Below are positions 23,340 to 35,617 of a stretch of DNA of 64,000 bases, piece by piece; the first letter of the stretch is position 1; every line of letters starts with the position of its first letter. A program made the position numbers and the translations under genes. Origin of the DNA: Phycomyces nitens (lineage: Eukaryota; Mucoromycota; Mucoromycetes; Mucorales; Phycomycetaceae); the NCBI GenBank assembly GCA_022702545.1, contig JAHRBC010000003.1, positions 310,001 to 374,000 on the forward strand. Direction: 5' to 3'. A model generated the notes under the pieces. That model was not told the DNA's origin. It worked only from the letters and a program-made list of their open reading frames with translations, and searched no databases.

Positions 23340-24300
23340 ACCTATACAAAATGAATAACAGCAGCGAAATGGTGATCATATCTTACACAAAGAGCAAAAA
23401 AGTGTCTCTAAAAGAGGCCCTAAAACCGAGTATAACAGACTAAAGCTTAATATTCTTGATGATTCTGCATGGATATCACTATTCCGCGTCTCCCTGGGTG
23501 AAATCAAGATCATCACTATTGCACTTGGACTCGACGAAATTTGCCACTTTTGTCCCAAAGACTTGAAGATTTCCGAGGCAATCTTTGCCAAAGGTATTAC
23601 ATTACCAAATGTTGTTGGGCTCATTTACGGTACAATGCAAACCATATGTCTCCCAAGGTATGGTATTGAAGATAAAATGGCCATATACAATAGCTGGAAG
23701 CATGTCCATGCCTTAAAATATCAGACCATCATTGCACCGGATGGCGTCACTAGCAGCCTCATGGGCCCTTTTTTTTGGCTCAGGACATGACCAGCTCATT
23801 TATGACATCTCAAAGTTAGAAGCACAGATAGAGAAGTATCTAATTGTGAAAGTCGATCCAAATGGTGGATATGCTTTGTTTGACGACTTTTCGTACATGT
23901 CTTTCACTTGTTTGTTCTCTTTATTAGAAAGCGGAAAATTAAGTGGTAAATTAACACAGGCTGATGACTGTAGACGATGTATTAATAATGTCCAATACAA
24001 CAAGGCAAGAAGGTAAACAGGAACATGTCAAAGGTAAGGGTTGCCGTGAAATAGGAGTTTGGTGAAGTACACAAGTACTTCATGTACCCAAAATACAAGT
24101 ATGTAATAAAGACAGGGCAGAACAACCTGCCAGGCCTTTAAGCTTTATCTACTGTCTTCAAAAAAAAACATGCTCCATTCCGTCGTGGTGGATTGCCCAC
24201 AAACTTGTACTTTGGACTGAAGCCAACGACAATCGAAGAGTACATATATGGCTTAACCAGAGATAAAATATATGGAGGAGATGAGGATATTTTCTTATTG
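23340..24300 (+). pseudogene. Decayed PIF/Harbinger transposase
   Basis: Frames at 23500-23790 and 23732-24016 together follow the Harbinger nuclease pattern: ISEAIFAKGITLPNVVGLIY, then WKHVHALKYQTIIAPDGVTS (first Asp), then GGYALFDDFSYMS (second Asp). The switch between frames falls in a T-run at 23768-23776. Further on, RVAVK-stop-EFGEV (about 24040) marks the place where the family has its third catalytic acid (normally VAVE); here it is replaced and followed by TAG. The end reads FGLKPTTIEEYIYGL. There are at least one frameshift, one nonsense codon and the lost acid, so it is inactive. Confidence 0.7.
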
Positions 24301-25098
24301 TGAAATAATAAAACGTTTATTTACGTATTTATTTACTTTGTTTTCAAGCAACTTCTTTATAGTTGAGAGTTCATTCTCGATATTTAAGTGATGACTCTCT
24401 ATACCAGAGAACCACTTCTCTTTCTCTCGTCACCAATTGGTGAGGCCATTGCACTCATCCTACTCCCTGGTCTGTCCTTCGCTTCTATCTTTTCGATCTC
24501 CTTCTCTCGGAAAACCCTTTTGAGGTTATCATGGAGTTCTTTCTACGTTTTCAAATATAAAGATAATTGTTCAATTAAAATAGAGACATTTTTCAAGTAT
24601 CATATTTAACATACCTTTTTGATAATTTCACATACTGCCTTTTCTACTTTTGTTCTATATCGATTTACACTAGAGAGAGAGATATATATATATAGAGGCA
24701 ACATTAGTCTCTGAGAGACTCTTTTTGGCAGCTTGCTACAAGTCGGTCAACAGCACAGCGACACGTATCATAGCTCAATGGTGGATCATTTGGAGCCACG
24801 CACTCTCGCAGGCTTGGCTTCTTCGACTGACAAAAAAAAAGAATTACGTTCATTGAGACGCATATTCTTGGAGCTGCTTTTTAGAATTGGCGTTTGTTCT
24901 TTTTGCCGGCATGTCAGGTAAGTGGTATATGGAATGAAAAAAATAATATTATAATATGCAATATGCATAGATCCGATATTTCGGCAATGTATGCATTTTA
25001 TCGTCAAAATGGTTGCCTAAAAAAGGCGGTTTCACAACGGTTTCAGAAAAAAATGTTAAAATTAGAATTTCTTTTTCAAATTTGCTGCTTAATTATTA
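24301..25098. other. Intergenic, no gene seen
   Basis: AT-rich spacer between two mobile-element remnants, with an AG-then-TA simple repeat at 24672-24694. Frames here are short and without domains. Confidence 0.3.
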
Positions 25099-26135
25099 TT
25101 AGGCGGATTGGACAGATATTTCTCTAATAACTTTGGTGGTGAAGTTTGGAGCCTGTTCTTGGGTGCCAGCAGCGACTTGGGAAAGAACGATGTCTTCATA
25201 ATCGATGTTGGGAAAATCCACCCCTGTGGGTGGTACGGTGTCAGAGCAAGAGTCTGCCGGAGAAGCGGGATTCACAGGCTCATTGGCCATGTCTCTAGTC
25301 TCTCGTCTCTTTGGCAACACCCATATTGGGATGCTTCAAGGCTGCAGCTTCTTCGGGGGTATCATGGGAGGGGTGGCCTGGGAAGATGATTTCGTTGACT
25401 AAATGGCCTGTTTTATCGTAGCCACGGTATCAAAGGAAACGTATGAGGCAAGCCGAGATGAGGTCACATTCTTGACGCCAGTACCAGTAGTGAGGAGACA
25501 TAGCCTTGGAGCGGGGCCATCATTGGTGCGTTGAAACATCCGCCGATATGGACGCGGGGTTGGAGTCGGGCTTGAGGAACTGCCAAGGTATCCAGGAACA
25601 CAGCGGGTTCCCCTCTGAAGTGCCCATGGCGGTCCACATAGTTGAGAGGATCACAAAGATCAATATCAACTTTGCAAGCAGAAATATCACATAAATTGGC
25701 CTTGACAATATTGGTATCCGAGAAAAAAAGCAGGAAATACTACGATTGTGGGAGCCTTTGACGGTGATACCATTAACGATGGCTTTGCGTCTTGTCTCGG
25801 GTTTCGAGAAGAGAACTTTATAAGATCCTGTGCCTTGGATCGACGGGGGATGTAGGACGCCGCTGGTCCGATTTGTTGGCCCATTAGTTCATAGAACTCG
25901 TCGTCCGAGGCAATCTTGCCACTGTGAAAAACGGCACTCGTCAGATTGATTGTTCTAGCCCAGGCTGCTGCAACGGTATCCTGGCTGAGAAGAGCTTTGC
26001 TTCCAAGAGAAATGAAGAGTGGGAGAACATTGTTAGGTCGTACGAAGTGTCTTTTGTAACGATTGTGGAGTGAGGCATTCGCTCAATCCCAAGTGCCTGA
26101 GCGTCCAAGTTGGACAAAGGATCAGGATTTGGCAT
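25099..26135 (-). pseudogene. Decayed LINE-type ORF1-like sequence
   Basis: Leftward frames starting MPNPDPLSNLDAQALGIERM (26135) continue in other frames with DEFYELMGQQIGPAASYIPR, then TIVVFPAFF, then CDPLNYVDRHGHFRGEPAVF, and a last frame LPKRRETRDMANEPVNPAS...VIREISVQS. The order and spacing (a DEFY(E/K)LM start, a short basic RNA-binding-like part, a GxF(R)G segment) resemble the first ORF of LINE retroelements that I recall from Mucoromycota. Several frameshifts and stops interrupt it. No reverse transcriptase was found next to it. The family assignment is tentative; that it is a broken coding region is more certain. Confidence 0.4.
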
Positions 26136-26224
26136 ATTTGCTGTTACTTTTTAGGTACCTGTATATTTTGTATTATAGATTTACTTTTTAAAAAAATCTA
26201 TAATGAAAAATAGAGGCTTCAACC

Positions 26225-26670
26225 GCCCCTTTGTGGATACAGTTAAATCAACACAACGTAAACCAAGGCACGGATTATATGAATTAGCAATATGATAAGG
26301 CACAAGTCAACACATAATATAAGTTTCATTTACTTTCTTGATATACAGAATCCAAAGCCATAAAGAGATATGAATAGCGATCTATTCTTGACATTCTGGT
26401 AGAATAGATTAGAATCGACTGTTGCTAGTTTGTTTGAGCTGTATGAATTGAATTGAATTGAATTAGTTTAGAGTCTCTACTGATTCAAAAATGTGTTCTT
26501 GATAGACTTTTTTTGGTGACTTTTATATTTAACAAAGTCTGCTGCCAAGCAAGGATAAAAGACGGTTCAAAAAGTGATTCTAATGATGTTGATTATGATG
26601 CGTAATTAAGTGTTGCCAACCAGAATAAACCACAATGAGTAATGCGTAATCCTGTGACGTTTTTGTTTTC
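26225..26670. repeat. Dispersed repeat, copy A
   Basis: Sequence blocks here recur at 45780-46030: TATTTAACAAAGTCT, AAGACGGTTCA, GATTCTAAT, ATGCGTAAT and GTGAC occur in the same order. Copy A has extra DNA (about 26300-26440) absent from copy B, including a GAATT tandem (26443-26464). Copy B is coding-like while copy A is broken, so this is probably a decayed fragment of a multi-copy gene or element. Confidence 0.6.
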
Positions 26671-28228
26671 GAATCAATTCACTAATGTTGTCAAGATTGT
26701 TTCGCTTGATAAAACGACTTTGTTAATCTCAAGGAACACCTATAAAGTACAAGATGTTTCACAAACTATAGCTAATTTCAATATTTATCCTATTATTGAT
26801 GTTAAAGGGCTTAATGTGAGCACAATACTTGGATAGTTTTTCTAATTTATTAGTGTATTCATGGGACAATGTTTTTGTCTGTTATTATCCCAATTGGAGG
26901 CATGGTAACGAGAGACAATAGACAACTGTTAAGATGTGTTTTCAAGCCAATACAATTTCACTCTGTAAAGGGTTCGGATGGGTCAAATACTATTTATGAC
27001 TAGGCATATGGAAATGAGAATCAGCTGTCAAGAGATAGAAATAAAAGTGTTTTCAACGAGGTAAGAAAAAAAGGTTACTTGATTCATCTTTACAAAACTT
27101 CCTCTGTTATGACTTCTTTCCTCCATACTCCTTTTACTCTTCCCCCACTTCCACCACTTCCAACTCCATGATACTCTGCTGGCCGTTCTTTATCAAGGTG
27201 GCAGCCACCACCAACCACTACGGACACCGTCTCACTATGACGACAATGAACAAAAATATAAAAATGATAAATATATTTCAATATCCGACCACTAACCTTC
27301 TTTTTTTGGAAATGATAAAAACCTGAAAGAAACCTGTATCAATTTTGCTCTCGATAAGCTTCGTGAGTTTGATAAAAGTATTCCCAAGATACTGTATTGA
27401 TTTGGTCGATAATTCTGTATAATGAGCTGTATGGCTTAAAGGGACATCATTATATAGGAAAAGAAGACTGTGGTTTATTCTTGAACTGACTAATTGGCTG
27501 TAAAGTTGAGGTGACGTGGAGTGGTCAGGGCGCCCACTCAGTGTCCCGTGATTTGAATCACACCCTCATCACAAACCGACAATGTATTTATTAGCCGGAC
27601 TGCGATATGATTTTGCCTAAAAAGATAATCCAAATTGTTTCCATCTCAAGTAAAAAAAAAAAAGACCAATAAAGCACACGCAGACACACATCCCGATGTT
27701 TCCTTTACTTTAATTCGATACATTTTAATCCCATATTTAAACCTTTTTATTATTATTATTTGCATCTGGAGTTCCCATTTAATGCACATTTGTATAAAAA
27801 TGTGTCTTTGGGTATCAATAAAGGGCTTTCTTTTTGTAGTTGCAGTGTTGGCAAGGTGGTGTGCCATCTAGGGCTAGTTTGATTGGGCAAGATTGGACAG
27901 GATTGCTAAAAATGGCATTAATGTCAATGCTCCAGGGCACGCCTCCCATTGATTGGTTTTATTCGCCATTTTACAACCAATTAGCTTGGCAAGAAAGATT
28001 AAATAATTGAGATGCCGCCAGCATCAAAACCAAATGCCTAGGCAATTCAAATATGACATTCAACAGGTTGAAATGAGACCTAGATTTGAATTCATTTGCA
28101 AAAAGATAGATATATAGATATATATTGATATTTTAGTTATTAGTGAACACACATGTGGATTCTTTTCTGATTCTTTTTTTTTGATTCTCTCTTTTTTGTT
28201 GTTGTTGTTGTAAAGTGTGCGAATAGAT
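26671..28228. other. Intergenic with remnants
   Basis: A 36-bp block near 26735-26785 (ACACCTATAAAGTACA core) matches 56630-56680. A coding-like stretch at about 26865-27060 contains a stop (TAG at 27001) and ends at a donor-like GTAAGA, but no domain is recognisable. The remainder is AT-rich with short microsatellites. Confidence 0.35.
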
Positions 28229-29136
28229 TTAGAATGGCGATAGCAGCATGTTATCGTTACGATTGTTTGAAATAAATACTCCATACTCCTCTCCATCATC
28301 ATCTTCATCATCATCCTCAGGCGGTGCATTCATACTAAGCTAGAGTTAGAACCCTTGTTATCCAATCACAGCCCTTACCTCTCGCTCTTGATTGAAAAGA
28401 ACACCATTCGTTTCAATTTACGGTTAAAGAAAAAGTAATTGATCGACCACCTATAATAATCAATCAGTACAAGCCAACTAAACTATTCAGATTGACTCAC
28501 AAGTATCCTTCCTCATCATTCATCGGGTCGTCTTCGATATCTGGGTTGTAGCTGTACACATCGCATTCTCCTAGGTCCACAATCTCATCCAGAGTATCCC
28601 ACATCCTATAGGCCTGTTAAAAGGACAATCAAATCAGCACACTACACTCTTTGACTTGCCTGTATTTGTTCACAATCTCGTCATTTCCAAGGTTAAACAG
28701 GGTGGTGTTGACCGAGTTGATGACCATGTCTGGCGACGGCTGCTTGCTAAACTGATCTGGCCGGACGTCTCCAAAATCATGTTCAGGAAATGCTGCATTG
28801 AGTGTGGCAAGCAAGTAGAAGAAAGTCTTTCGAGGTGTCGACTCGTCTAGTCTTCCAAACGGAGACACAATCGTGTGTAGGTAGTCGTCTGGAGATATTG
28901 ACCCTCCAGACAGGTCAACGTTGTACTTGCTTTCAATCTGCTTAAACAGCTTTTTGTCTGAACCAGCAGATTTACCTGTGATGATGATGATGATAATGAT
29001 GATGAGCATCCTCATCAACAAACCAGCTCAACTTACATGAGTATGCTTCAATACGGCCAGTCAGTATGGCCTCTACTGTCTCCCACCGAAACACAGTATT
29101 AAGGACATCAAGAGAATCAACTTCGAGAAATTTCAT
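28229..29136 (-). CDS. MAF1: MAF1, repressor of RNA polymerase III
   Basis: MAF1 binds RNA polymerase III and shuts off tRNA and 5S rRNA synthesis when nutrients fall or TORC1 is inhibited. Five exons (29136-29037, 28975-28660, 28605-28501, 28450-28379, 28334-28229) give 232 residues. Box A is MKFLEVDSLDVLN...RIEAYSCK, followed by SAGSDKKLFKQIE. Then RKTFFYLLATLNAAFPEHDF matches the family core, and the C-terminal block is WDTLDEIVDLGECDVYSYNP and WSINYFFFNRKLKRMVFF. The tail is Asp/Glu-rich (EDDDEDDDGEEYG), as in fungal and animal MAF1. The second intron (28659-28606) uses a GC-AG boundary (GCAAGT donor), which is the only way to keep phase. The region between box A and the core is short compared with yeast MAF1, closer to the animal form. 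Confidence 0.93.
28981..29003. repeat. (ATG)n microsatellite in MAF1 intron 1
   Basis: A run of ATG/GAT trinucleotides with one interruption lies inside the first intron of MAF1. It creates false His- or Ile-rich open frames on either strand. Confidence 0.8.
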
Positions 29137-30664
29137 TTGAATGATTATGGAACAAACCAAGAGTATACTTGGAAGATATCAAGTAAAATAAACCGTTCAA
29201 ACCAATCGGTCACCTGATTAACATCCTAATTACCTTTTATAGTCAAGGTTTCATGCCAATAGCACATCTTTACCGTACCGAAATGAAGAAATCACAGTCA
29301 TCTTGCTTTACATATATATTTCGTCTATTAAAAGTGTATGTCACCAATAGTTTATTATACCCAGGCCAGGTTCCTTTCTTCAAAAGGCTCTTATCATTCA
29401 ATTGTAAAATACAAGATATTCTACAGTACTCAGAAAGCCCTATGGTATTTCTTGACATTAGAGACATGTATACTCTGTATATACCAATAACCCATGTTTA
29501 TTTATAGAAACAAGAATAGATTTATAGGAAGACCAAAGTTGAAATCCATTGGTGATTTTTAGATGCTCTAGTCAGTCATAATTCTGATTCTGTCATCAAT
29601 TGTGTCTTTGAGGCTCACATTGAATTAGACCACTTGAATTGCAGTACTCTTGGAAGAAATTATATAAAAGTGAAAGAATAAATGATTATCCAGACCCACT
29701 ATGATCCCATCATCAGAATCATGACTTTCACACTCTAGATCTACTGAATATAAAGTTATTCATCCTACGCAACAAACAAAAAATATAGCTCCAAGGCATC
29801 TCATGGCTGGTAAAAACAATTTCATTAAAATGATAAACATGTCACCACTTGGTCTTTTGGACATTGATCAAAAACAGGGCAATCTAACTAGTCTTTGTTT
29901 TTGTTTTTTGCTTGGTAAATAATATGGACTAATCCTCAATGGCACAATTGGGTGTGAGTGTGGGTAAGGATATGTAAGATTGGCAGTCTCACCAAATGGC
30001 CTTTGGATTTAGCTTTTTTCTCTATTGATCTTGACTTGTACGATTCTCAAGCACACATAGGCATTGTGTGTACCTTATTTTTCTGTTTTTGGTAAATATA
30101 AAGTAAATCTGCTTGCAAAATGAGTTTTAGCATGTATATAAATCTATTATACATATTTTATAAATATATTGTGGCTGTATTTATAATACAATACGGTCAA
30201 TACAGAAAATCCATATCTTGGGTGCCAATTGATGATATTTCTGTTCGTGGGTAAATGGAGGTATGATTTCAGTACGGATCATTGTCACCACCTACAAGAA
30301 TGAAAGAAAAAAAAGAAAAAGATAAGACTACAACAGCGACTTTTTTTTTTTAAGAAAAAAGATCTAGTCTTATCCCCCGACACCTATAATTTCGATTTTT
30401 GTACTTGTATATATTTATTGGATGTACAGAGCGGGAAAAATACTAGGTATTTTCAGGAACCCAGAAACACAAGCACAAAGACACAAGATAAATAAGTAAA
30501 TAAATAAATAAAATGATAATGGGTTGGATAACTTATAGAATACAGAAAAAGAAAGAGAGAAAGTACTATGTAGATATCGCATCTATATCAGACATGTAAA
30601 GTAAGAAGCAATCAAGAATTAAGAAAAGAGAAATATACAATAGGACAAGCATATTTTTGAAAGA
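29137..30664. other. Intergenic, no gene seen
   Basis: AT-rich region between the MAF1 start and the CCC1 3' end. It contains the MAF1 promoter and an AAAT tandem at 30489-30513. Two overlapping frames (29253-29507) have no domain support. Confidence 0.35.
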
Positions 30665-31718
30665 TTATGCAGAGGGAGAGGCGGTATTAACCATGGCTAC
30701 AAGAGCATAGCTACTGGCTGCTGCAACAGCACCAATAGCAAACGTCTGAAGAGCACCAATAATAGCCTGGGCTGGGCGAAGATAGATACTCTTCACATAG
30801 CCAAATGTCAGTAATGTCAATGAAGTAAAGAAGATGGAGTAGAACAGAGCACGCGTCGTATTGCTCACGAAAAAGTATGGTAAAAGAGGAATGAATCCTC
30901 CAAGGAGGTATGAGGTGCCAATTGTTAATGCGGAGATCTGTACAATGAAAAAGGGTAAGAATGGTTTTGTTTGACAAGCAAAAACACTTACCCAGCTTCT
31001 ATTAGGGTCAGGCATCTCAAGATTCAATTCAAACTTCATCATGAAATCGACAAAGTTCTCTGTGTTTTCTCTAAACTTGACCATCATTGGCTCCATAGAC
31101 TCTCGATCCAGTCCATAAGGCTCAAAGAGCTCAATGATCTCTTCTTCTTCTTCCTTTGGGTATAGTTCAACTTCTTGCTCTGTAGGCAATAGGGTTAGGG
31201 TCAGCAAGAGAGCTATTTGGATTGTTATTTACCTTCTCGAAGACGTTCTGTTTTGTAATGGTCAGCTTCAGATCTTGCTGCAAGGTAACCACCTAGTCCC
31301 ATGGAAATGGCACCAGAAACGAGCTCTGATATAAACAGTGTTGGTTAATATGGGTTGCATTATATAAACTGCTGTATATATTACCTGCCAGTCCACCATA
31401 AATCACAATTCTGGGGTCTCCTAGACTGGAGAGCCCGGCTGCCAGTGCAAATGGTACAGTCAAGCCATCAGATAAGCCCATGATGCAGTCGCGGACCAAT
31501 TCTGGGCGAGAAAAGTGCTCTTCTACATGCCGCTTCATGTCATGGTTGTGGTGGCGATGGGGAATGCGGTAATCATTCGAGGATGAACTGAGGGTTCCTA
31601 AGCTAGACTCTTCGTCGTACTCTCCTACCGAGAGTCTGGCCATCTTCTTCTCCATCATCTCCATTGGAACATGGTCGAGAGATTCCCGGGGTAAAAGAGC
31701 GTACTGTTCTGGAGCCAT
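30665..31718 (-). CDS. CCC1: Vacuolar iron/manganese transporter, CCC1/VIT1 family
   Basis: CCC1/VIT1 proteins move Fe2+ and Mn2+ from cytosol into the vacuole. Four exons (31718-31385, 31325-31233, 31179-30992, 30937-30665) give 295 residues. After a hydrophilic N-terminus of about 75 residues, TM1 contains DCIMGLSDGLTVPFALAAGL, TM2 carries ELVSGAISMGLGGYLAARSE, the family signature with Glu and Met residues for metal. A cytosolic Glu-rich metal-binding region follows (YPKEEEEEIIELFEPYGL...NFVDFMMKFELNLE), then three C-terminal membrane helices (SALTIGTSYLLGGFIPLLPY, ALFYSIFFTSLTLLTFGYVK and QTFAIGAVAAASSYALVAMV). All expected parts are present; no iron-responsive site was recognised upstream. 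Confidence 0.92.
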
Positions 31719-34700
31719 TTTGTAAAGATAAAGGACAGAGAACGATCAATTGGAGTGAATATATATATATATGTCTTAATATATATATATACTCATGGAT
31801 TTATTAATCTTTGATAGCAGCCCAAAGGCGGTGTAGACTCGTACTCAATAAGAATCCAAATCTGGTTATAAAGTATGGTATAAAATCTTCCGTCTCTCTT
31901 TGAATAAGTTCAAAAAGTAAAATTGATGCTATATAGGTAATCACAAATGTCTAGCGTATGGTAACCCAAAGAGTTAAATTTGCCTCTTTCAGCACACGAG
32001 TGTTATCTCTATTTACTTTGTATCTTTTAAATCTATTCAGATTCCCATTCAACTAGATCAAAAGGATCCCAAGTAATAATCAATTTCTCTCGTCTTTACA
32101 CTCTTTCGTCAAGTATTTCGACTGGACTAGTTACACGACATGGGTCTATTCCTTGGATTGAATACAATATCCATTTAATACAAATCAACAAGAGCACAGC
32201 TCACACGTGTGTTACGACCATTGTATCTCAATGTGCTCAGAAAGGTCGTACCTTTGACAGTGATATTAAGGTAACACACGCACACAGAGATTTTGATACC
32301 ACTCTATACACATTCAAAAAAGCATTCGTTCTCAAGGAAAAAAGGATTCGCACAGATGTCTGATAAAAGTTCGTACACTTTTCAAGAATATCAGTTTGGT
32401 TTCTACTTTTGACTTTTTTTTACTATCCCAAAGTCGTCATAGGCTTAGCAGTAAGTTGAGTGAATAATACCATGTCTATTTAAACTTGGACAAGCTTTTA
32501 TTCCAGATATTTCAAGCTACTTGTCATGGAAATGACCATAGGTTCATCGTCTTTGGCCAAGTGTTAGTTTTCCCGACTTTTCATACTGGTTCTTGTTATT
32601 TTAAGCTTATTTGAATAATTGTGAGGATAATTGTGGTATAAAGGATTTTTGTGAACTTTATATATTTTCAAAATGAGCGTCGATGGAAGGGCATCTACCA
32701 TACGATTCCACACCATGCAAAAGAAGTGTTTGACTACCATCAAACAATATAGTACCGGTTGGCAATTGAGACGTAACCATTCACATAAAATCACGCCTCA
32801 CTCTAGTGACCAACATGTCAAGATGTTCCTTGATGATATGTCTGTGTTCTTTAAATGCTAAAAGTTGGCGATATACGCTTTTTTTTTATTATACTTTCAA
32901 TAAAGCTCATGTCATTGGATATTTGGCTTAAATGTATAGATCCATTATACTGAATGGGGGCGTTGTAGACAGGATCGTCCAATTTTACACATTTGATTCC
33001 TCTGGTATCGACAGTGAAATGCGTTTATGTTGTGATGGTGTGGTAAGAGCAATAATTAACGCTCGAATTGAGAATTCTTTCAGAATTCAATGAGTTGGTC
33101 AAACTTCAAGTTTACTATTATCTATATAATAAAAGTTTATGATAAAGGTCACCAAAGATCTGCGAGTTATAGAGGGACATGGCTGAATGAAGCAAAGGAA
33201 AGAAAAAGATAAAAAGTGAATCTAGGAGAGGGCGTGAGGGCGTTTGAATCATCGAGGAAAGGTGGGATCAGAGTCATTGAACGGGAAGAGCGGGGATAGT
33301 TGTTTGGGTTTAAAGAAGTGGAATGAGTCAATGGATCTCCAAGGATGCTTGTTGAATACGGAGGATCAAGGAGACCTAGTCCACTAGAAGCTCTCTATAT
33401 TTAAAATCAAATAGTCCTGCAAACAGAAATTACATGACTTACGAGTGCTTATTTCACTTTTTTTTGTACATCTTTTTTTCACAAATCCACATTAAAAATC
33501 CCCTTTCAATCATTCGTAAAGTACGTGGCCTATACAAAGAATTCACCCAACAATTTAATAAAGCCAGATTTGCAATTGACGAGAATTATAAAGACTGTTA
33601 AAGAGACACTGCCTACTAGTGACAAAACTTGGGAGTTGAAAATAAAGTATGGCCAAAGCTGGATTTTGAAGGGCTAAACACAACGTCTCTTTGCCTGAAG
33701 AAACGCTGACATATAGAATTACTGAAGCCTGTAATATTATCTACTCGAGCGGTTTGTAAAGTGTTGCAGCAACACTTTGTATCAGAGTTCAGATATCTCT
33801 TGGATGAGGATACCACTGAAACCTTTCTGAAAGATCTATAAGAATATTTTTATTATTCTCAAAGTGTACGAAATTTTATTAGGCATCTGTACGAATATTT
33901 TGTATAATAAAGTAACCCGTAATTTAGTCCACAGATGTACGGTTATTATTATTTTCTTGTGTACGAACACTTTCTGAAAATGGTGTACACGTTAGTTTTA
34001 TATAGAAAGACAGCCCGTTTGAAGTATCCACTAGGCAGCAAATAATCAGATATCTAGACGCACAAAGAAAGCAAAAAAAGATAGAAAAGACCGTCAGATA
34101 AGATAAATAACCAAAAACCCCAAATGTATTCGAGACATTATTACTAGGATATTCTACAAACTGTTCATGGTTTTGAAATCTAAATCATTGTAAGTACCAT
34201 GGGTAATTGTATATTCAGATCTTTTTTTTTTTATTTTATTTTTAGCTTGTCTTTGGGACATATCTAAAAAAGGAACCTCACGCAGTATCTTTGAGAAATA
34301 TAGCGAATGGGAAGCATTGTTGTCTACCAAGTATAATTTAGTTTTTTTTTTGGTAAATGTAATACACAGATTGCTGATTTACTGATTTTTGCTTGTGTAT
34401 AAATATTTATCTTCGACAGCTTTCACCAACAAGGCTTGGTATCTTCACAAGGATTATCACAAAAATAATATAATATAATATAATAAATGTATCGAGAGTT
34501 ATTAATTATTGTCTTTTTTACTCAATTCACTTTCTCATTTCTATAGTCTATGGAAAAAGAAATATCCTATAAAACAAAAAGGGCAATCAGATGACTGAAT
34601 CAGTGGGAATAACAAGTCTTGACAAAGGATACAGTAACCATAAAGCGTGAATGGTACCTCCATACAATCCTGGATAAAAAGGTATCCAAGGCAACAAAAA

Positions 34701-35617
34701 ATGTAATACTTTTATAGAAATCAATTATTGTAGCCAATTTGCAATGTAATTTCAAAACAAAAGCCGGCTTGTCTGATCAAAGATTATGTATAATTGCCGT
34801 GTTTTATAATCTGTGTCACTCTGTCCTACAGAATTACAACTACAAAACCCTGGACCCCAAAAGCTCCATCTCAATTACAGATCCCAATCATCTTAGTGGG
34901 TTCTAGGGTAGTGTTAAGTAATATAAATAACACTGTGTTATCGAGACACAATATACTTGGCAATGTGTCCAGCATATATGGCTACAATGTCTATAAAGGG
35001 ATAGTGACTTTGCTTTATTGGCGAATAGACTATATTTTCCGGAAGCCAGCCTGACACCAAGTAATTCACAAGATAAAGAGTAACAAAGTGCCATGTTATT
35101 CTGATGCAATCTAATAAAACATATATGTTGATAATCAATACATGCTCTTTAATGTCTCGATTGAATATAATTGGTCCTACAGTCCTGAGATCAATTCAAA
35201 TTATAGTCTCATATTACGGTAGGACAGCATGGGTGAATGCCAAAATACGCACAAAAATGTAGAATATAAATATCCAATAGACTTCTTCGCAAAAGAGACG
35301 TGGTCTGTCATGGAATATGGCATATTAAAGAGATTATAATTTACGATCCAATCATATTAGCAACCAATGCACTCTAGACATTTTAATCTTATTATTTATT
35401 ATTGGTGTCCAATTGTCCTGTGAATTCAAATACCCAATAATAGGGATCAATTATAACTCATGGAAACAATGGTCTATTCAACTGAACATTAGACGTTTAC
35501 TTGTAAATTACAATATATTGTGTTGAACATTGAATGCATATACTGTAAAGAACCAAAGGTGACCAATTGCTTTATATCATATAATATCATATCATATCAT
35601 ATTTATTTAGACATGTT
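31719..35617. other. Long intergenic region, no supported gene
   Basis: Nearly 4 kb without a credible gene. Close to the CCC1 start is a (TA)n run (31761-31792). A 62-residue frame at 32673-32861 and a 66-residue antisense frame at 33616-33816 have no homologous look and no introns joining them to anything. The rest is AT-rich, with a TATAA tandem at 34468-34485 and TATCA repeats at 35575-35601. Confidence 0.4.

Noticed and set aside
27500..27580. Possible tRNA T-arm on the minus strand (GATTCAAATC-like)
   Set aside because: No matching acceptor, D or anticodon arms at the proper distance; no tRNA was found by eye anywhere in the window.
32673..32861. 62-residue frame in the 31.7-35.6 kb desert
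   Set aside because: Too short, no homologous pattern and no adjoining exons.
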